DNA of 64,000 bases from Acidovorax sp. SUPP3334 (GCF_030159055.1 NZ_BQXQ01000001.1:1-64000), one strand, 5' to 3'. Numbered from the stretch's first letter, positions 9,138-18,979 are shown. Notes: generated by a model not told the origin, from the sequence alone. Made by a program: numbers and translations.

Positions 9138-9373
9138 AGCCGATCTACTCCGCCGCGCCGCTCATCGCGCAGGGGCGGCTCACGGCGCTGCTGCCGGGCC
9201 ATGCGCCGCGCGCGCTGGGTGTGCACGGCGTGTATGCCTCGCGCCGGCAGGTGCCGCCTGCGCTGCGTGCGATGCTGGATTTTCTGGTGGAGCGATTCGC
9301 CGACCCCGCGCATTGGCAGGCCGGCTTGCCGGTGCCGGCCAAGGCCCCGGCGCGGACGAAAAAAAGCCGCTGA
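9138..9373 (+). pseudogene. LysR-family regulator, C-terminal stump
   Basis: About 77 residues from PIYSAAPLIAQGRLTALLP to the stop at 9371-9373 match the end of a LysR effector-binding domain (VHGVYASRRQVPPALRAML, FLVERFAD). The DNA-binding domain and most of the sensor are missing. Upstream of about 9138 the sequence changes character and belongs to the effector promoter region, so the effector segment appears to have replaced the 5' part of this gene. Confidence 0.65.
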
Positions 9374-9384
9374 AAAACAGCGGC
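9358..9384 (-). terminator. intrinsic terminator for the enoyl-CoA hydratase gene
   Basis: Read on the minus strand: GCCGCTG, TTTTT loop, CAGCGGC, then seven T residues. It lies about 60 bp after the hydratase stop and overlaps the end of the lysR stump on the other strand. Confidence 0.85.
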
Positions 9385-9442
9385 AGCGGCAGCGACAGGG
9401 CAGTGCCGCAGCCCCCGTAGCGGGGCTGCGGCGCAGGGCGCC

Positions 9443-10222
9443 TCACTGGTGGGTGAAGCTCGCCTTGCGCTTGTTCACGAAGGCGTCCATGCCTTCCTTT
9501 TGGTCGCTGGTGGCGAACAGGGCGTGGAACAGGCGGCGCTCGAACATCACGCCGTCCGAGAGCCCGCTCTCGAACGCGCGGTTGACCGACTCCTTGGCCG
9601 CCATCACGGCGATCTGCGAGAAGTCGCTGATCTGCAGCGCCGCGCCCAGGGCTTCGTCCATGAGCTGCGGGAATGGCACCACGCGGCTGACCAGCCCGGC
9701 GCGCTCGGCTTCGGCGGCGTCCATCATGCGGCCGGTGAGGGCCATGTCCATGGCCTTGGATTTGCCCACTGCGCGCGGCAGGCGCTGCGTGCCGCCAGCA
9801 CCTGGGATCACGCCCAGCTTGATTTCGGGCTGGCCGAACCTGGCGTTGTCGGCCGCGATGATGAAGTCGCACATCATCGCCAGCTCGCAGCCGCCGCCCA
9901 GGGCGAAGCCGCTCACGGCGGCGATCACCGGCTTGCGGATGGAGCGGATGCGCTCCCAGTTGCGCGTGATGTAGTCGCCCTTGTAGGCATCGGCGAAGCT
10001 GTAGCTGGCCATGGCGCCGATGTCCGCGCCCGCGGCAAAGGCCTTTTCGCTGCCGGTGATGATGACGCAGCCAATCTTCTCGTCCGCATCGAAGGCCTGC
10101 AGCGCCTCCCCCAGTTCGTTCATGAGCTGATCGTTCAGCGCGTTCAGTTGCTTGGGCCGGTTCAGCGTGATGATGCCGACTTTGTCCGCCTCGGTGCGGA
10201 CCTCGATGACTTCGTAGGCCAA
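9443..10222 (-). CDS. enoyl-CoA hydratase
   Basis: 259-residue crotonase-fold enzyme; it hydrates trans-2-enoyl-CoA in fatty acid beta-oxidation. Landmarks: [13 protein letters not shown] (about residues 19-31), the oxyanion-hole segment [25 protein letters not shown] with the first catalytic glutamate near residue 115, and [19 protein letters not shown] with the second near 135. The length is the usual 258-260. No ATG fits. TTG at 10222 (MAYEVIEV) has GGAG seven bases upstream and is the start I choose; the longer upstream reading has no family similarity. It is followed by a good terminator. The upstream M61 peptidase gene is on the same strand, 70 bp away. Confidence 0.9.
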   Translation of the reverse strand: MAYEVIEVRTEADKVGIITLNRPKQLNALNDQLMNELGEALQAFDADEKIGCVIITGSEKAFAAGADIGAMASYSFADAYKGDYITRNWERIRSIRKPVIAAVSGFALGGGCELAMMCDFIIAADNARFGQPEIKLGVIPGAGGTQRLPRAVGKSKAMDMALTGRMMDAAEAERAGLVSRVVPFPQLMDEALGAALQISDFSQIAVMAAKESVNRAFESGLSDGVMFERRLFHALFATSDQKEGMDAFVNKRKASFTHQ

Positions 10223-10292
10223 GGGGTGTCTCCGTTGATCGTTGGTGATCGGCAGACTATACCCACGGCCTTCCGGGCCCGCGCCCGGGCTT

Positions 10293-12092
10293 TTACCGTT
10301 CCGGCTGGGCCGTGGTGCCGTCCAGCCAGCGGTTCGCCAGGGCCGCATCGGCCACCGACAGGCCCACGGTGTCGATCTCCTGTCCAGCGCCCGTGCGCCC
10401 GGGGTTCGGTAGCTCCAGCGCCAGCTTGAGCAGCTTGCGGTCGCGGGCGACCAGCGCGGTCACGTGGGGCTCGACGCCGGCATACAGCGGCACGTCGTCC
10501 AGCCGCTGCACGCGCCAGGCTTCGCCCTGCACCTCCACGCCCACCCATTCGTCGCCCGCGGCGAAGCCGGCTTGCTCGGCCAGCCCGCCACGCAGCACCA
10601 CCTTGATCTGCAGGCCCGTGCCTTCCGCCACCCGCACGCCCAGGCGCTGGGCCAGTTGCGCGGGTTCGTCCTGCAGGGTGACGCCGTTGGCCGCCAGCAG
10701 TTCGGCCAGGGGCAGGTCGTCGGTGCCGTGCGCCCACTGGGCGACCTCGTCCGCGAACGAGCGGCCCGCCAGCGCCTGCAGGGTGCCGAGCAGATCGGCC
10801 TCGGACATCGGGCCGGCGGCGCAGCGCTCCCACAGGCCGCGCATCACGTCGTCCAGCGTGGTCTGGCCTTCACGGCGCAGTGCGAGGTCCAGGCACAGGG
10901 CCACCAGCGAGCCCTTGGTGTAGTAGCTCACCGTGCTGTTGGGCGTGTTCTCGTCCTGGCGGTAGTACTTGACCCACGCATCGAAGCTGGCCTGCGCCAC
11001 CGACTGCACCCGGCGGCCGGGCGTCTGCAGCACCTGGTTGATGGTCTTGGTGAGCAGCCGCAGGTACGTGGCGTTGTCGATCAGGCCGGCGCGGCGCAGC
11101 AGCAGGTCGTCGTAGTAGCTGGTGAAGCCTTCGAAGAACCACAGCAGCCGGGTGTAGTTCTCCTGGGTGTAGTCGTAGCGCGCGAACTCCGCAGGGCGCA
11201 GCCGCTTGACGTTCCAGGTATGGAAGTGCTCGTGGCTCACCAGCCCGAGCAGCGTGTTGTAGCCCTCGGGCGCCCGGGCCTGGCCGATGCGGGGCAGGTC
11301 GCGCCGCCCGCAGATCAGTGCGGTGGAGTTGCGGTGCTCCAGGCCCCCGTAGCCGTCGTCCACCACGTTCAGCAAGAAGAGATAGTTCTGGTAGGGCGGC
11401 TTGCCGCTGCCGTGCCAAAAGCGGATGCCTTCCTCGCAGATGCGGCGAATGTCGGCGACCAGCCGGTTGCCATCGAACGAAGGTGCAGCGCCCGACACCA
11501 CCAGCCGGTGCGGCACGCCGCACGCCGTGAAGCGGATGCTCCAGAACGGCCCCATCTCCACGGGGCAATCCACCAGTTCGTCGTAATGCTCGGCGGTGTA
11601 AGTGCCGAAGCCGGCGCGCGTGGTTTTCTCGGCGGTGAGCCCGGTGGCGACCGACCAGCGCGCCACGGCGGGCGTGTTCACCACTTCGAGGTCGTGGCGG
11701 GCGTCCTCCTGGCCGTGAACGCGCAGGCACACGCTGGTGCCATTGAAAAAGCCGCGCGTGGCATCGAGGAAGGCGGTGCGCACCGACGTGTCGTAGGCGC
11801 AGACCTCGTAGGTCAGCACCAGTGGCTGGGTCTTGCGGCATCGGGCTTCCCAGCGGCATTTGTCCAACTGGGCGAGCGGCACGTCCTTGCCGTCCTGCTG
11901 GGCGCGCAGGTTCTGCAGGTTCTTGGCGAATTCCCGCACGAGGTAGCTGCCGGGAATCCACACCGGCAGCGACAGCTGCTGCTGCGCCTCGGGCCTGGCC
12001 ACCGTCAGCGTCACGCTGAAAAGGTGGGCGTGCGGCTGGGCGGGTTCGACGCGGTAGTGGACGGCGGGTGAAGCGTTGCGAAGGACGGGCAT
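10293..12092 (-). CDS. M61-family glycyl aminopeptidase with PDZ domain
   Basis: 599 residues. An N-terminal beta-rich domain (about 1-180) precedes the zinc metallopeptidase domain with HEHFH (HEXXH type, about residues 283-287) followed by TWNVKRLRP, diagnostic of M61. A second zinc ligand is expected around [15 protein letters not shown]-like domain follows near residues 485-570 ([20 protein letters not shown]). No signal peptide is seen, so it is probably cytoplasmic. Family enzymes remove N-terminal glycine or alanine. It shares its strand with the dsbC gene upstream and the enoyl-CoA hydratase gene downstream; an operon is possible but not shown. Confidence 0.88.
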   Translation of the reverse strand: MPVLRNASPAVHYRVEPAQPHAHLFSVTLTVARPEAQQQLSLPVWIPGSYLVREFAKNLQNLRAQQDGKDVPLAQLDKCRWEARCRKTQPLVLTYEVCAYDTSVRTAFLDATRGFFNGTSVCLRVHGQEDARHDLEVVNTPAVARWSVATGLTAEKTTRAGFGTYTAEHYDELVDCPVEMGPFWSIRFTACGVPHRLVVSGAAPSFDGNRLVADIRRICEEGIRFWHGSGKPPYQNYLFLLNVVDDGYGGLEHRNSTALICGRRDLPRIGQARAPEGYNTLLGLVSHEHFHTWNVKRLRPAEFARYDYTQENYTRLLWFFEGFTSYYDDLLLRRAGLIDNATYLRLLTKTINQVLQTPGRRVQSVAQASFDAWVKYYRQDENTPNSTVSYYTKGSLVALCLDLALRREGQTTLDDVMRGLWERCAAGPMSEADLLGTLQALAGRSFADEVAQWAHGTDDLPLAELLAANGVTLQDEPAQLAQRLGVRVAEGTGLQIKVVLRGGLAEQAGFAAGDEWVGVEVQGEAWRVQRLDDVPLYAGVEPHVTALVARDRKLLKLALELPNPGRTGAGQEIDTVGLSVADAALANRWLDGTTAQPER

Positions 12093-12205
12093 GGTGCGGG
12101 CGCTGTGGGTCGGTGGGCGGCCGGGGGCAGCGCATGCACCGCGCCGCCGGGCCGGTCAGAGAAAAAATCCGTTGCGCGGCGGCAGCCGCCGCGCGGGCAG
12201 AGGGC

Positions 12206-12925
12206 TCAGTTGCCGGAGCCGCCGGCGTCGGTCATGCGCTTTTCGACCTCTTGCGCGTTGATCGCTCCCGGCACGCGGGAACCGTCGGCGAAGATGATCG
12301 TCGGGGTGCCGGTGATCTTGTGCTTCTTGCCGAAGGCCAGGTTGCGCTGCACGGCCGCGGTGTCGCAGCTGGCGGATGGGGCGGCCTTGTCGCGGACCAT
12401 CTGGTCCTGCCAGGCGACCACGCGGTCCTTGGCGCACCAGATGTTGCGTGATTTCTCGGCCGAGTCCGGGCTCAGGATGGGGTACAGGAACATGTACACG
12501 GTCACGTTGTCCACGTTCTGCAGGTCTTTTTCGAAACGCTTGCAATAGCCGCAGTTCGGGTCCTCGAACACCGCGATCTTGCGCTTGCCGTTGCCGCGCA
12601 CGATGGTGAAGGCATCCTTGAACGGCAGCGCGTCGAAGTCCACCGCCGTGAGCTTGTTGATGCGGTCTTCGGTCAGGTTGCGGCGGGCCTTGGTGTCGAT
12701 CAGTTCGCCCTGGATCAGGTAGTTGCCCTTGGCGTCGGTGTAGAACAGGTCGGTGCCGATGCGCACCTCGTACAGGCCCTGCATGGGCGTGCTGCGCACC
12801 TCGTCGATCTTCTCCAGTTGGGGAATGCGTTCCGACAGCGACTTGCGGATGACCGTTTCCTGGGCGAATGCGCCCAGCGAAAGGGTGAGCGCGGCGCCGG
12901 CCAGCACGGAGGAAAGCAGTTTCAT
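12206..12925 (-). CDS. dsbC: thiol:disulfide interchange protein DsbC
   Basis: 239 residues. A signal peptide (MKLLSSVLAGAALTLSLGAFAQ) directs it to the periplasm. The N-terminal dimerisation domain (about 25-90) is followed by a thioredoxin fold with the active site CGYC in FEDPNCGYCKRFEKDL (about residues 125-140), and a second cysteine pair (WCAK ... SCDTAA) as in DsbC. It isomerises wrong disulfides and is kept reduced by DsbD. The start at 12925 is chosen because it begins the signal peptide; a longer upstream reading has no such sequence. It lies between a UbiH-like gene and an M61 peptidase gene on the same strand. Confidence 0.9.
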   Translation of the reverse strand: MKLLSSVLAGAALTLSLGAFAQETVIRKSLSERIPQLEKIDEVRSTPMQGLYEVRIGTDLFYTDAKGNYLIQGELIDTKARRNLTEDRINKLTAVDFDALPFKDAFTIVRGNGKRKIAVFEDPNCGYCKRFEKDLQNVDNVTVYMFLYPILSPDSAEKSRNIWCAKDRVVAWQDQMVRDKAAPSASCDTAAVQRNLAFGKKHKITGTPTIIFADGSRVPGAINAQEVEKRMTDAGGSGN

Positions 12926-13013
12926 GGCGATTCTTTCGTTCTTCAATTCGTTGTTCGATCCGTCGCGGCCATCATCGCCAGCGTCTTGCCTTGCGGCCCT
13001 TCGGTCCATCCCC

Positions 13014-14147
13014 CTAGACCCGGCCCATGGCCTGGCGCGTGACCCAGTCCTTGAGCGGGCCGCTGTGCTCGAAGCCCTTCATGCCCCAGTTGCGCAGGGC
13101 CGTCAAAGGCCCTTCATTGCGCGAGAAAAGCTGCTGCAGCCCGTCCATCGTCCAGCCCATGGGCAGCAGGGCCGCCTTGCGCTCGCGTTCGTATTGGCGC
13201 AGCAACCGCAGGTCGCCCACGCCGCGCCAGTAATCCCGCCCGTTCAGCACGCGGGCCAGCGCCTGCGCGTCGCCCAGCCCCAGGTTCAGTCCCTGGCCGG
13301 CCAGCGGGTGCACGTTGTGCGCCGCATCGCCGGCCAACACCCAGCTGCGCGCGGCGGCCGTGGCGCCACCCTGCGGTGACATCGGGCCGCACCAGCGGTC
13401 CGCCCGGGCCTGCTGCAGGGGCCAGGCCATGCGGTCCGCGCTCAATTGCACGGCGCCGAGGGTGTCCTGGCTGGCTTGCTGGATCTGTTGCTCGAATTCG
13501 GTGGGGTCGATGGCGGTCAGGCGCTGCGCCTGGTCCTGCGAGACTGACCAGACGACCGCGACGGAGTTCCCTTCGGGACCGCCCAGCGGCAGAAAAGCCA
13601 GAATGCCGTCCGGCAAGAACCACTGGCGCGCCACCTGGCCGTGGGGCCGCTCGCACTGCAACCGGGTGGCGACCGCGTGCTGGCCATAAGGCATGGTGGA
13701 AAAATTCACCCCGAATTCCTCGCGCGTGCGGCTGGCGCGGCCCTCGCACACCACGGTGAGCGCGGCGGGCACGGGGGCCTCCACCCACTCGGCCTGGGGC
13801 TGGAACCGCAGGGCGTCTGCCAGCCGGGCTTCCAGCGCGGGCACGTCCACGATCCAGGCCAGGGCCTCGGTGCCCTGGCGGGCCGCATCGAACGTCACTT
13901 CGCCGCCCTGGTCGCCATGCACCTGCATCTGCCGCACCGCAGTGGCGTGGCCGGCATCGGGCCAGCTTCGCACGGATTCGAGCAGCCCGCGCGATGCGGC
14001 GTTCAGCGCATAGGCGCGCACGTCGGCCGACAGGGAAGAATGGGTGCCGACGAGCGCCACGCGGAGCCGCTCGCGCGCCAGCAGCAGGGCGAGGGTGCGG
14101 CCCACGACGCCAGCGCCACGGATACATACATCAAAGGTTTGCGCCAT
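13014..14147 (-). CDS. UbiH/UbiF/COQ6-family FAD-dependent hydroxylase
   Basis: 377 residues. The N-terminal FAD-binding motif RGAGVVGRTLALLLA (residues 9-23) and the second FAD motif LAGDAAHNVHPLAGQG (about 292-307) with NLGLGDAQAL define the ubiquinone-ring hydroxylase family. The probable role is an aerobic hydroxylation of the ubiquinone precursor ring at the membrane. Which ring position it modifies cannot be told from sequence alone. The start at 14147 (MAQTFDVCI) is used; an in-frame ATG at 14156 adds three residues. It is divergent from the MOSC gene at 14244, with 96 bp between them. Confidence 0.85.
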   Translation of the reverse strand: MAQTFDVCIRGAGVVGRTLALLLARERLRVALVGTHSSLSADVRAYALNAASRGLLESVRSWPDAGHATAVRQMQVHGDQGGEVTFDAARQGTEALAWIVDVPALEARLADALRFQPQAEWVEAPVPAALTVVCEGRASRTREEFGVNFSTMPYGQHAVATRLQCERPHGQVARQWFLPDGILAFLPLGGPEGNSVAVVWSVSQDQAQRLTAIDPTEFEQQIQQASQDTLGAVQLSADRMAWPLQQARADRWCGPMSPQGGATAAARSWVLAGDAAHNVHPLAGQGLNLGLGDAQALARVLNGRDYWRGVGDLRLLRQYERERKAALLPMGWTMDGLQQLFSRNEGPLTALRNWGMKGFEHSGPLKDWVTRQAMGRV

Positions 14148-14243
14148 GCCGGGCATTGTAGGAGCCGGCCGAGGCGGGGCGGCCGGGCACAATCCCGCTT
14201 TCACCGACGGGTTTCGCGCCCGTGCCCCTGGAGCCTTTTCCCC

Positions 14244-15116
14244 GTGACCTTCCGCCCCGACCACGACCTTGCCGGCACCATCACCCGCCTGTTCGTCCAC
14301 CCCGTCAAATCCTGCGCCGGCATCGCAGTGCGCGAGGCGCTGCTGACCGACACCGGCCTCGACCTGGACCGCGCCTGGATGGTCGTCGATGCCGATGGGC
14401 AATTTCTCACGCAGCGCGCGCTGCCCCGCATGGCCCTGGTGCGGCCCCAGCTCAAGGTGCACGAAATGGTGCTGCGCGCGCCGGGCATGCTGGCATTGCA
14501 CGTGGCGATCAACCAGGTCGAGGGGCCCGCCACCGTGCAGGTCTGGGACGACACGGTGCCCGCCTGGGACATGGGCCCGCTCGCGGCCCAGTGGTTCACC
14601 GACTTTCTGGGCCAGCCCTGCCGCATGGTGCGGTTCGACCCCGAGCACCGCCGGCTGTCCAGCCCGAAGTGGAGCGACGGCCTCGAGGTGCCCAATCTGT
14701 TCTCCGACGGCTTTCCGCTGCTGCTGACCAGCGAGGCATCGCTCGACGGGCTGAACGAGCGCTTGCTGGCCGCCGGGCAGGCTGCGGTGGGCATGGAGCG
14801 CTTTCGCCCCAACATCGTGGTCGGCGGCCTGCATGCCCATGACGAGGACCGCATCGATCGGCTCTACATCGGCACCGGGGAGGGTGAAGAGGTGCACCTG
14901 CAGCCCACCAAGCCCTGTGCGCGCTGCCCCATTCCGGACATCGACCCCGCGACCGCCGCGAGCAGCCCCGAGGTGAGCACCATGCTGCGCACCTACCGCC
15001 ACGATCGGCGGCTGGGCGGCGCCGTCACCTTCGGCATGAACGCCATCGTGCGCCAGGGCGCCGGCCGCGTGCTGAGGGTCGGGCAGCCCATCGCGGCCGA
15101 CCTGCGCTTCGAATGA
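14244..15116 (+). CDS. MOSC-domain protein (YcbX-like)
   Basis: 290 residues. The N-terminal MOSC beta-barrel domain (TITRLFVHPVKSCAGI, about residues 10-25) is followed by the MOSC domain with the molybdenum-cofactor ligand cysteines in TKPCARCPIPDIDP (about 219-232). The ferredoxin domain found in E. coli YcbX is absent, and the length fits the short form. Such proteins reduce N-hydroxylated bases or carry sulfur with molybdenum cofactor. GTG at 14244 is the start: GGAG lies ten bases upstream and no ATG gives a full N-terminus. Confidence 0.82.
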   Translation: MTFRPDHDLAGTITRLFVHPVKSCAGIAVREALLTDTGLDLDRAWMVVDADGQFLTQRALPRMALVRPQLKVHEMVLRAPGMLALHVAINQVEGPATVQVWDDTVPAWDMGPLAAQWFTDFLGQPCRMVRFDPEHRRLSSPKWSDGLEVPNLFSDGFPLLLTSEASLDGLNERLLAAGQAAVGMERFRPNIVVGGLHAHDEDRIDRLYIGTGEGEEVHLQPTKPCARCPIPDIDPATAASSPEVSTMLRTYRHDRRLGGAVTFGMNAIVRQGAGRVLRVGQPIAADLRFE

Positions 15117-15174
15117 ATCGGGCCTGCCGGTCGGGGCTTGCGGGGCATGAATCTTCAACCTGCGGCCCACGCCG

Positions 15175-15180
15175 TAAAAT
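15175..15180 (+). promoter_or_regulatory. probable -10 element of ychF
   Basis: TAAAAT followed by CGCG, 36 bases before the ychF ATG. The same TAAAAT hexamer precedes yqgE (44937) and ppa (59718). No clear -35 is seen. Confidence 0.4.
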
Positions 15181-15216
15181 CGCGGGTTTGTCTTCCGAAC
15201 ACCTGAAAGCCCTGCC

Positions 15217-16311
15217 ATGAGCCTGAAATGCGGCATCGTGGGCCTGCCCAATGTGGGCAAGTCCACCCTCTTCAACGCGCTGACCAAGGCCGGCATCGCC
15301 GCCGAGAACTATCCGTTCTGCACCATCGAGCCCAACACGGGCGTGGTGGAAGTGCCCGATCCCCGCCTGCAGCAGCTCGCCGACATCATCACGCCCGAGC
15401 GCATCGTGCCGGCCATCGTCGAGTTCGTGGACATCGCGGGCCTCGTGGCCGGCGCCAGCCAGGGCGAAGGCCTGGGCAACCAGTTCCTCGCGCACATCCG
15501 CGAAACCGACGCCATCGTGAACGTGGTGCGCTGCTTCGAGGACGACAACGTCATCCACGTGGCTGGCCGCGTGGACCCGATCTCCGACATCGAAGTCATC
15601 CAGACCGAGCTGTGCCTGGCCGACCTCGCCACGGTGGAAAAGGCGCTCAACCGCTACAGCAAGGCCGCCAAGTCGGGCAACGACAAGGAAGCCGCCAAGC
15701 TGGTGTCCATCCTCACGCCCATCCAGGCCGCGCTGGACCAGGGCAAGCCCGCACGCACCGTGGCCCTGAGCAAGGAAGACGCCCCGCTGCTGAAGCCCTT
15801 TTGCCTCATCACCGCCAAGCCCGCCATGTTCGTGGGCAACGTGAGCGATGACGGCTTCGAGAACAACCCGCTGCTGGAGCGCTTGAAGGAATACGCCGCC
15901 GCCCAGAACGCACCCGTCGTGGCCATCTGCGCCAAGATGGAAGCCGAAATGTCTGAGATGAGCGACGAGGACCGCGACATGTTCCTGGCCGAGATGGGCC
16001 AGGCCGAACCCGGCCTGAACCGCCTGATCCGCGCCGGCTTCAACCTGCTGGGCCTGCAGACCTACTTCACGGCGGGCGTGAAGGAAGTGCGCGCCTGGAC
16101 CATCCACGTGGGCGACACCGCTCCCCAGGCCGCGGGCGTGATCCACGGCGACTTCGAGCGCGGCTTCATCCGTGCCCAGACGATCGCCTTCGAAGACTTC
16201 ATCGCCTTCAAGGGCGAGCAGGGCGCCAAGGACGCGGGCAAGATGCGCGCGGAAGGCAAGGAATACGTCGTAAAGGATGGCGATGTGATGAACTTCCTGT
16301 TCAACGTTTGA
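15217..16311 (+). CDS. ychF: redox-regulated ATPase/GTPase YchF
   Basis: 364 residues, the exact family length. The P-loop [14 protein letters not shown] (about residues 8-21), the switch region [12 protein letters not shown] and the G3 motif DIAGLV are present. A coiled-coil domain and a C-terminal TGS domain ([19 protein letters not shown] onward) follow. YchF is an Obg-family P-loop protein that prefers ATP, associates with ribosomes and affects oxidative stress responses. The TAAAAT -10 element lies upstream and a terminator follows directly after the stop. In many beta-proteobacteria the gene neighbours pth; here the next region is an accessory island, so the island boundary is at the ychF 3' end. 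Confidence 0.95.
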   Translation: MSLKCGIVGLPNVGKSTLFNALTKAGIAAENYPFCTIEPNTGVVEVPDPRLQQLADIITPERIVPAIVEFVDIAGLVAGASQGEGLGNQFLAHIRETDAIVNVVRCFEDDNVIHVAGRVDPISDIEVIQTELCLADLATVEKALNRYSKAAKSGNDKEAAKLVSILTPIQAALDQGKPARTVALSKEDAPLLKPFCLITAKPAMFVGNVSDDGFENNPLLERLKEYAAAQNAPVVAICAKMEAEMSEMSDEDRDMFLAEMGQAEPGLNRLIRAGFNLLGLQTYFTAGVKEVRAWTIHVGDTAPQAAGVIHGDFERGFIRAQTIAFEDFIAFKGEQGAKDAGKMRAEGKEYVVKDGDVMNFLFNV

Positions 16312-16333
16312 ACCGGCACGCGTCGGTTTTTTA
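16311..16333 (+). terminator. intrinsic terminator of ychF
   Basis: ACCGGC and GCGTCGGT-type arms (16312-16317 with 16322-16327, one G-T pair) around an ACGC loop, followed by six T residues. It begins at the ychF stop. Confidence 0.75.
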
Positions 16334-16731
16334 AGCTTGGCCGACGTTTGCGGGCGTCGGCCAGCGCTCGGAAAAAATGCAGGCCGGTCTAGTGGCTCTC
16401 TCGATTCCTTGATTTCAACAAGAGCGAAATAGCGCTTCTTGGATAGAGCTTTGCCGCAGATGCATATTGCATTGGTGGAGTTCGGCCAGTCCGTTGACCT
16501 GAACGCTCGCGATAAGCGTCTCGCAGCAGACATCTATCGGCCGGCATGCTCTCTTTCGGCGGAACGGCAGTTTCAGGCTGATTTCGGGCTTTTACCCAAT
16601 CCCCCATTGGCAGGCAGTTTTAGTCCCAAAGCGATTGGTTCCCATTGGCGTGGCGTGAAAACACGATCTGCGACTTTGGGTGGGATGGCGAATGATGTGC
16701 TGTGCAACTGCAGCTTGACGGGCGGGGAAAA
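16334..16731 (+). other. 398 bp without a supported gene, island left flank
   Basis: GC content drops here relative to ychF. A small open frame at 16439-16741 has no recognisable features and no ribosome site. An inverted pair cccaaag (16625-16631) and ctttggg (16674-16680) is present. I see no tRNA or attachment site. It probably holds the promoter of the gene at 16732. Confidence 0.5.
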
Positions 16732-17148
16732 ATGCTGTTAACCGATATAGCCGTCGAGCACACTCTGGTGTCCAAAAATGGGGTTCGTCAGACTTTCTTG
16801 CTCCATCCGTTTACCGATACACAGCGAGATTCGCTGGGTAAATTCGAGATCGTTCGTGACGTCAGTCGGCCAGGATTCAAAGACGTTAAACGTTCGACCT
16901 TCGTAACGTTTCAACAATTAGCGGAGTTGCATGCGAAAGGCGCACTCGAAGAATTCGGGTTCTCCGTTCGCATGTGTCCGGGCCAGGGCACGTACCCCGC
17001 CAAGAATCCAGCAAAAAAGATACTGCCCACCAGCATCAAGCCATGCTCACCGTTCGACCTGGCTGCTCAAAAGGTGGATGTTTCAAAACCTGCTAATCGC
17101 GAATTGAGAACCGCCTTGCTTCGCACCGACGTCCAAATTGAAGGGTGA
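16732..17148 (+). CDS. hypothetical protein, island gene
   Basis: 138 residues, not recognised. The start MLLTDIAVEHT at 16732 has GGGGA five bases upstream, better than the longer reading from 16702. The sequence is mixed alpha/beta with a lysine- and serine-rich C-terminal half, a PGQGTYPAKNPAKK segment (about residues 85-98), and no signal peptide or membrane span. Codon use is less GC-rich than in ychF. The next small gene starts 26 bp after its stop and is probably co-transcribed. No function can be given. Confidence 0.6.
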   Translation: MLLTDIAVEHTLVSKNGVRQTFLLHPFTDTQRDSLGKFEIVRDVSRPGFKDVKRSTFVTFQQLAELHAKGALEEFGFSVRMCPGQGTYPAKNPAKKILPTSIKPCSPFDLAAQKVDVSKPANRELRTALLRTDVQIEG

Positions 17149-17173
17149 CGCCGCTGATCGATATGGAGTACCT

Positions 17174-17383
17174 GTGAATCCATCCGTTGCCCATGCTGAA
17201 CTCATCGCCACTTTCAAGCGGGCCGAGGCAGATGCCGCTCACAAGTTCGCATTGATCAAAGCGGCTGCGGCTAAGGGCCCCAAGGCGGTCCAAGCCGCCT
17301 CCGAAACCGCTGCAAAGGCAGCAAAACGCAGGGACTCGTATGCAAAAAAGCTGGGCAATCTGGGGGTGTGCTTCAAGGATTGA
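17174..17383 (+). CDS. small alanine/lysine-rich helical protein
   Basis: 69 residues. GTG at 17174 has GGAG six bases upstream; an upstream TTG at 17138 in the same frame would overlap the previous gene. The protein is almost wholly helical, with AEADAAHKFALIKAAAAKG and AASETAAKAAKRRDSYAKK blocks that could form a coiled coil. It is not recognised. Together with the gene at 16732 it forms a two-gene unit on the accessory island. A toxin-antitoxin or other paired function is possible, but nothing in the sequence proves it. Confidence 0.5.
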   Translation: MNPSVAHAELIATFKRAEADAAHKFALIKAAAAKGPKAVQAASETAAKAAKRRDSYAKKLGNLGVCFKD

Positions 17384-17616
17384 GCGCGGCCAAGCCTACA
17401 GCTTGATGTGTGGAGAGATGCATGAGCCGCTTCAGGCTGGTTGCTGCCGCTCACTGCCGTGATCATCCAAGGGCAATTCCAGACCCTGAGCGGACCTCGA
17501 GGCCAATTTACCTTCCGAGAGCTGTCACTCAACATTGCAGCTAACAGGCCCGCAGTGGAATGACGCGGCGGCCAGTCGGATTCAGAAGGGAAATGTTCGA
17601 TGAGAGCAGCCGAAGC

Positions 17617-17620
17617 CTAG
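17617..17620. repeat. IS5-type target duplication, left copy (CTAG)
   Basis: CTAG at 17617-17620 directly abuts the left end of the IS; the right copy is at 18809-18812. IS5-family elements duplicate a YTAR site, and CTAG fits. Confidence 0.85.
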
Positions 17621-18808
17621 GGAAACTCTTCACGAATCGCCTCTGGCTGTGCCACAGCAATGGCGCAACCAAAACGGCACTGACGTTGAGCAATTGCGGG
17701 TGTGCAGTGCGCACCACAGGCACTGCGCGAGGGCAATTGCCCGATTTCTTGGGGCGTTACGCCCCTTGAAGGCGCACCTGTCCCGTACAAGCGAGCAACT
17801 TGTGCCTTGCCATCCACAGGTTTGACAGCGCAAACAGCGTGACGATCTGCGCCGTGTTCTTCTTGAGCCCTCGGTAGCGCACCTTCACGTACCCAAACTG
17901 CTGCTTGAGCACTCTGAACGGATGCTCAACTTTGGCCCGGATGCTGGCCTTGGTGCGCTCGAGCTGATCGATCAGCGCATCCATGGGCTTGTCCTTGTCC
18001 AAAGCGCGGCGCAATCCTGCACGCATGGCTACATGCCAGCGCACGGTTTGTTTGGCATCCGGCCGCTTATCCACCCCTTGGTAACCCGCATCGCCAAAGG
18101 CATCTGTCTCCTGACCGTGCAGCAGGCTGTTGGCCTCGATCACATCACCGACATTGCCACTGGTGCCTCGCACCGTATGCACCAGGCCTGAGTCGGCATC
18201 CACTGCAATGTGGGCCTTCATGCCAAAGTACCATTGATTGCCCTTCTTGGACTGGTGCATCTCAGGGTCGCGCTCGCCGCTTTGGTTCTTGGTGGACGTA
18301 GGTGCAGCAATCAGCGTGGCATCCACCACCGTGCCTGCTTTGAGCTGCAGCCCTTTGGCCTGCAGCAGCGCATTGACCGTGGCCAGGATCTGATCGGCCA
18401 GCTTGTGGCGCTCCAGCAGGTGTCTAAAGCGCAGGATGCTCGATTCGCTGGGGATGTGCTCGTCCCAGTGGGACAGGCCTGCAAAGTCCCGAAAGGCTGG
18501 CACGTCGTGCAGCGCTTCTTCCATGGCCGGGTCGCTGAGCTTGAACCATTGCTGCATGAAGTGGATGCGCAGCAGGGTCTGTACTGCAAAGGGCTGCTGA
18601 CCCCGGCGTCCACTCTCGGGTGCATAGGGCTCTATCAGCGAAACCAGTTCAGCCCAGGGAACCACCAGTTCCATGGCATCAAGGAACTCGCGCTTGCGCG
18701 TGCGCTTGATGGCGTTGTTCAGGCCCAGGCTGCTTTGCTTCATGTTCGCATTGTCCGGGCTTCAGGCTTGCTCAAAGCACATCGCTCAGGCATTCGTGCA
18801 GAGATTCC
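17621..18808. mobile_element. complete IS5-family insertion sequence, 1188 bp
   Basis: Terminal inverted repeats GGAAACTCTTCACGAAT (left, 17621-17637) and GGAATCTCTGCACGAAT (right, read inward from 18808) differ at only two positions. They begin with GGAA like IS5 itself. Both ends abut CTAG. The single transposase gene reads right to left. Length, ends and duplication all look undamaged, so the copy is probably recent and potentially mobile. Confidence 0.92.
17757..18743 (-). CDS. IS5-family DDE transposase
   Basis: 328 residues, full length. The N-terminal DUF772-type helical domain (RIHFMQQWFKLSDPAMEEAL, about 59-78) precedes the DDE catalytic domain: VVDATLIAAP (first aspartate near residue 141), DAGYQGVDKRPD (second, near 218) and the C-terminal glutamate region KVEHPFRVLKQQFGYVKVRY (about 277-296). 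The final arginine/lysine-rich residues match the IS5 subgroup. The gene fills most of the 1188 bp element. The start at 18743 lies 66 bp inside the right inverted repeat. Confidence 0.93.
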   Translation of the reverse strand: MKQSSLGLNNAIKRTRKREFLDAMELVVPWAELVSLIEPYAPESGRRGQQPFAVQTLLRIHFMQQWFKLSDPAMEEALHDVPAFRDFAGLSHWDEHIPSESSILRFRHLLERHKLADQILATVNALLQAKGLQLKAGTVVDATLIAAPTSTKNQSGERDPEMHQSKKGNQWYFGMKAHIAVDADSGLVHTVRGTSGNVGDVIEANSLLHGQETDAFGDAGYQGVDKRPDAKQTVRWHVAMRAGLRRALDKDKPMDALIDQLERTKASIRAKVEHPFRVLKQQFGYVKVRYRGLKKNTAQIVTLFALSNLWMARHKLLACTGQVRLQGA

Positions 18809-18979
18809 CTAGTTGACCCTCGAAGACTCGTAAAGTCATCTCGCTAGCGCAGAACTCACATATTGCCATCGTCGACGAAAGCCACCTCCTCCTATAAGAG
18901 AGTTGGCCGCAAATGGGTACGACGAGAAGATCGAGGTCACTGAGTCAAATACTGCTCCCGTTCACACTTGAGAAAGCGC

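Noticed and set aside
16439..16741. 100-codon plus-strand frame upstream of the island gene
   Set aside because: It has no ribosome site, no recognisable structure, and overlaps the better-supported start at 16732.
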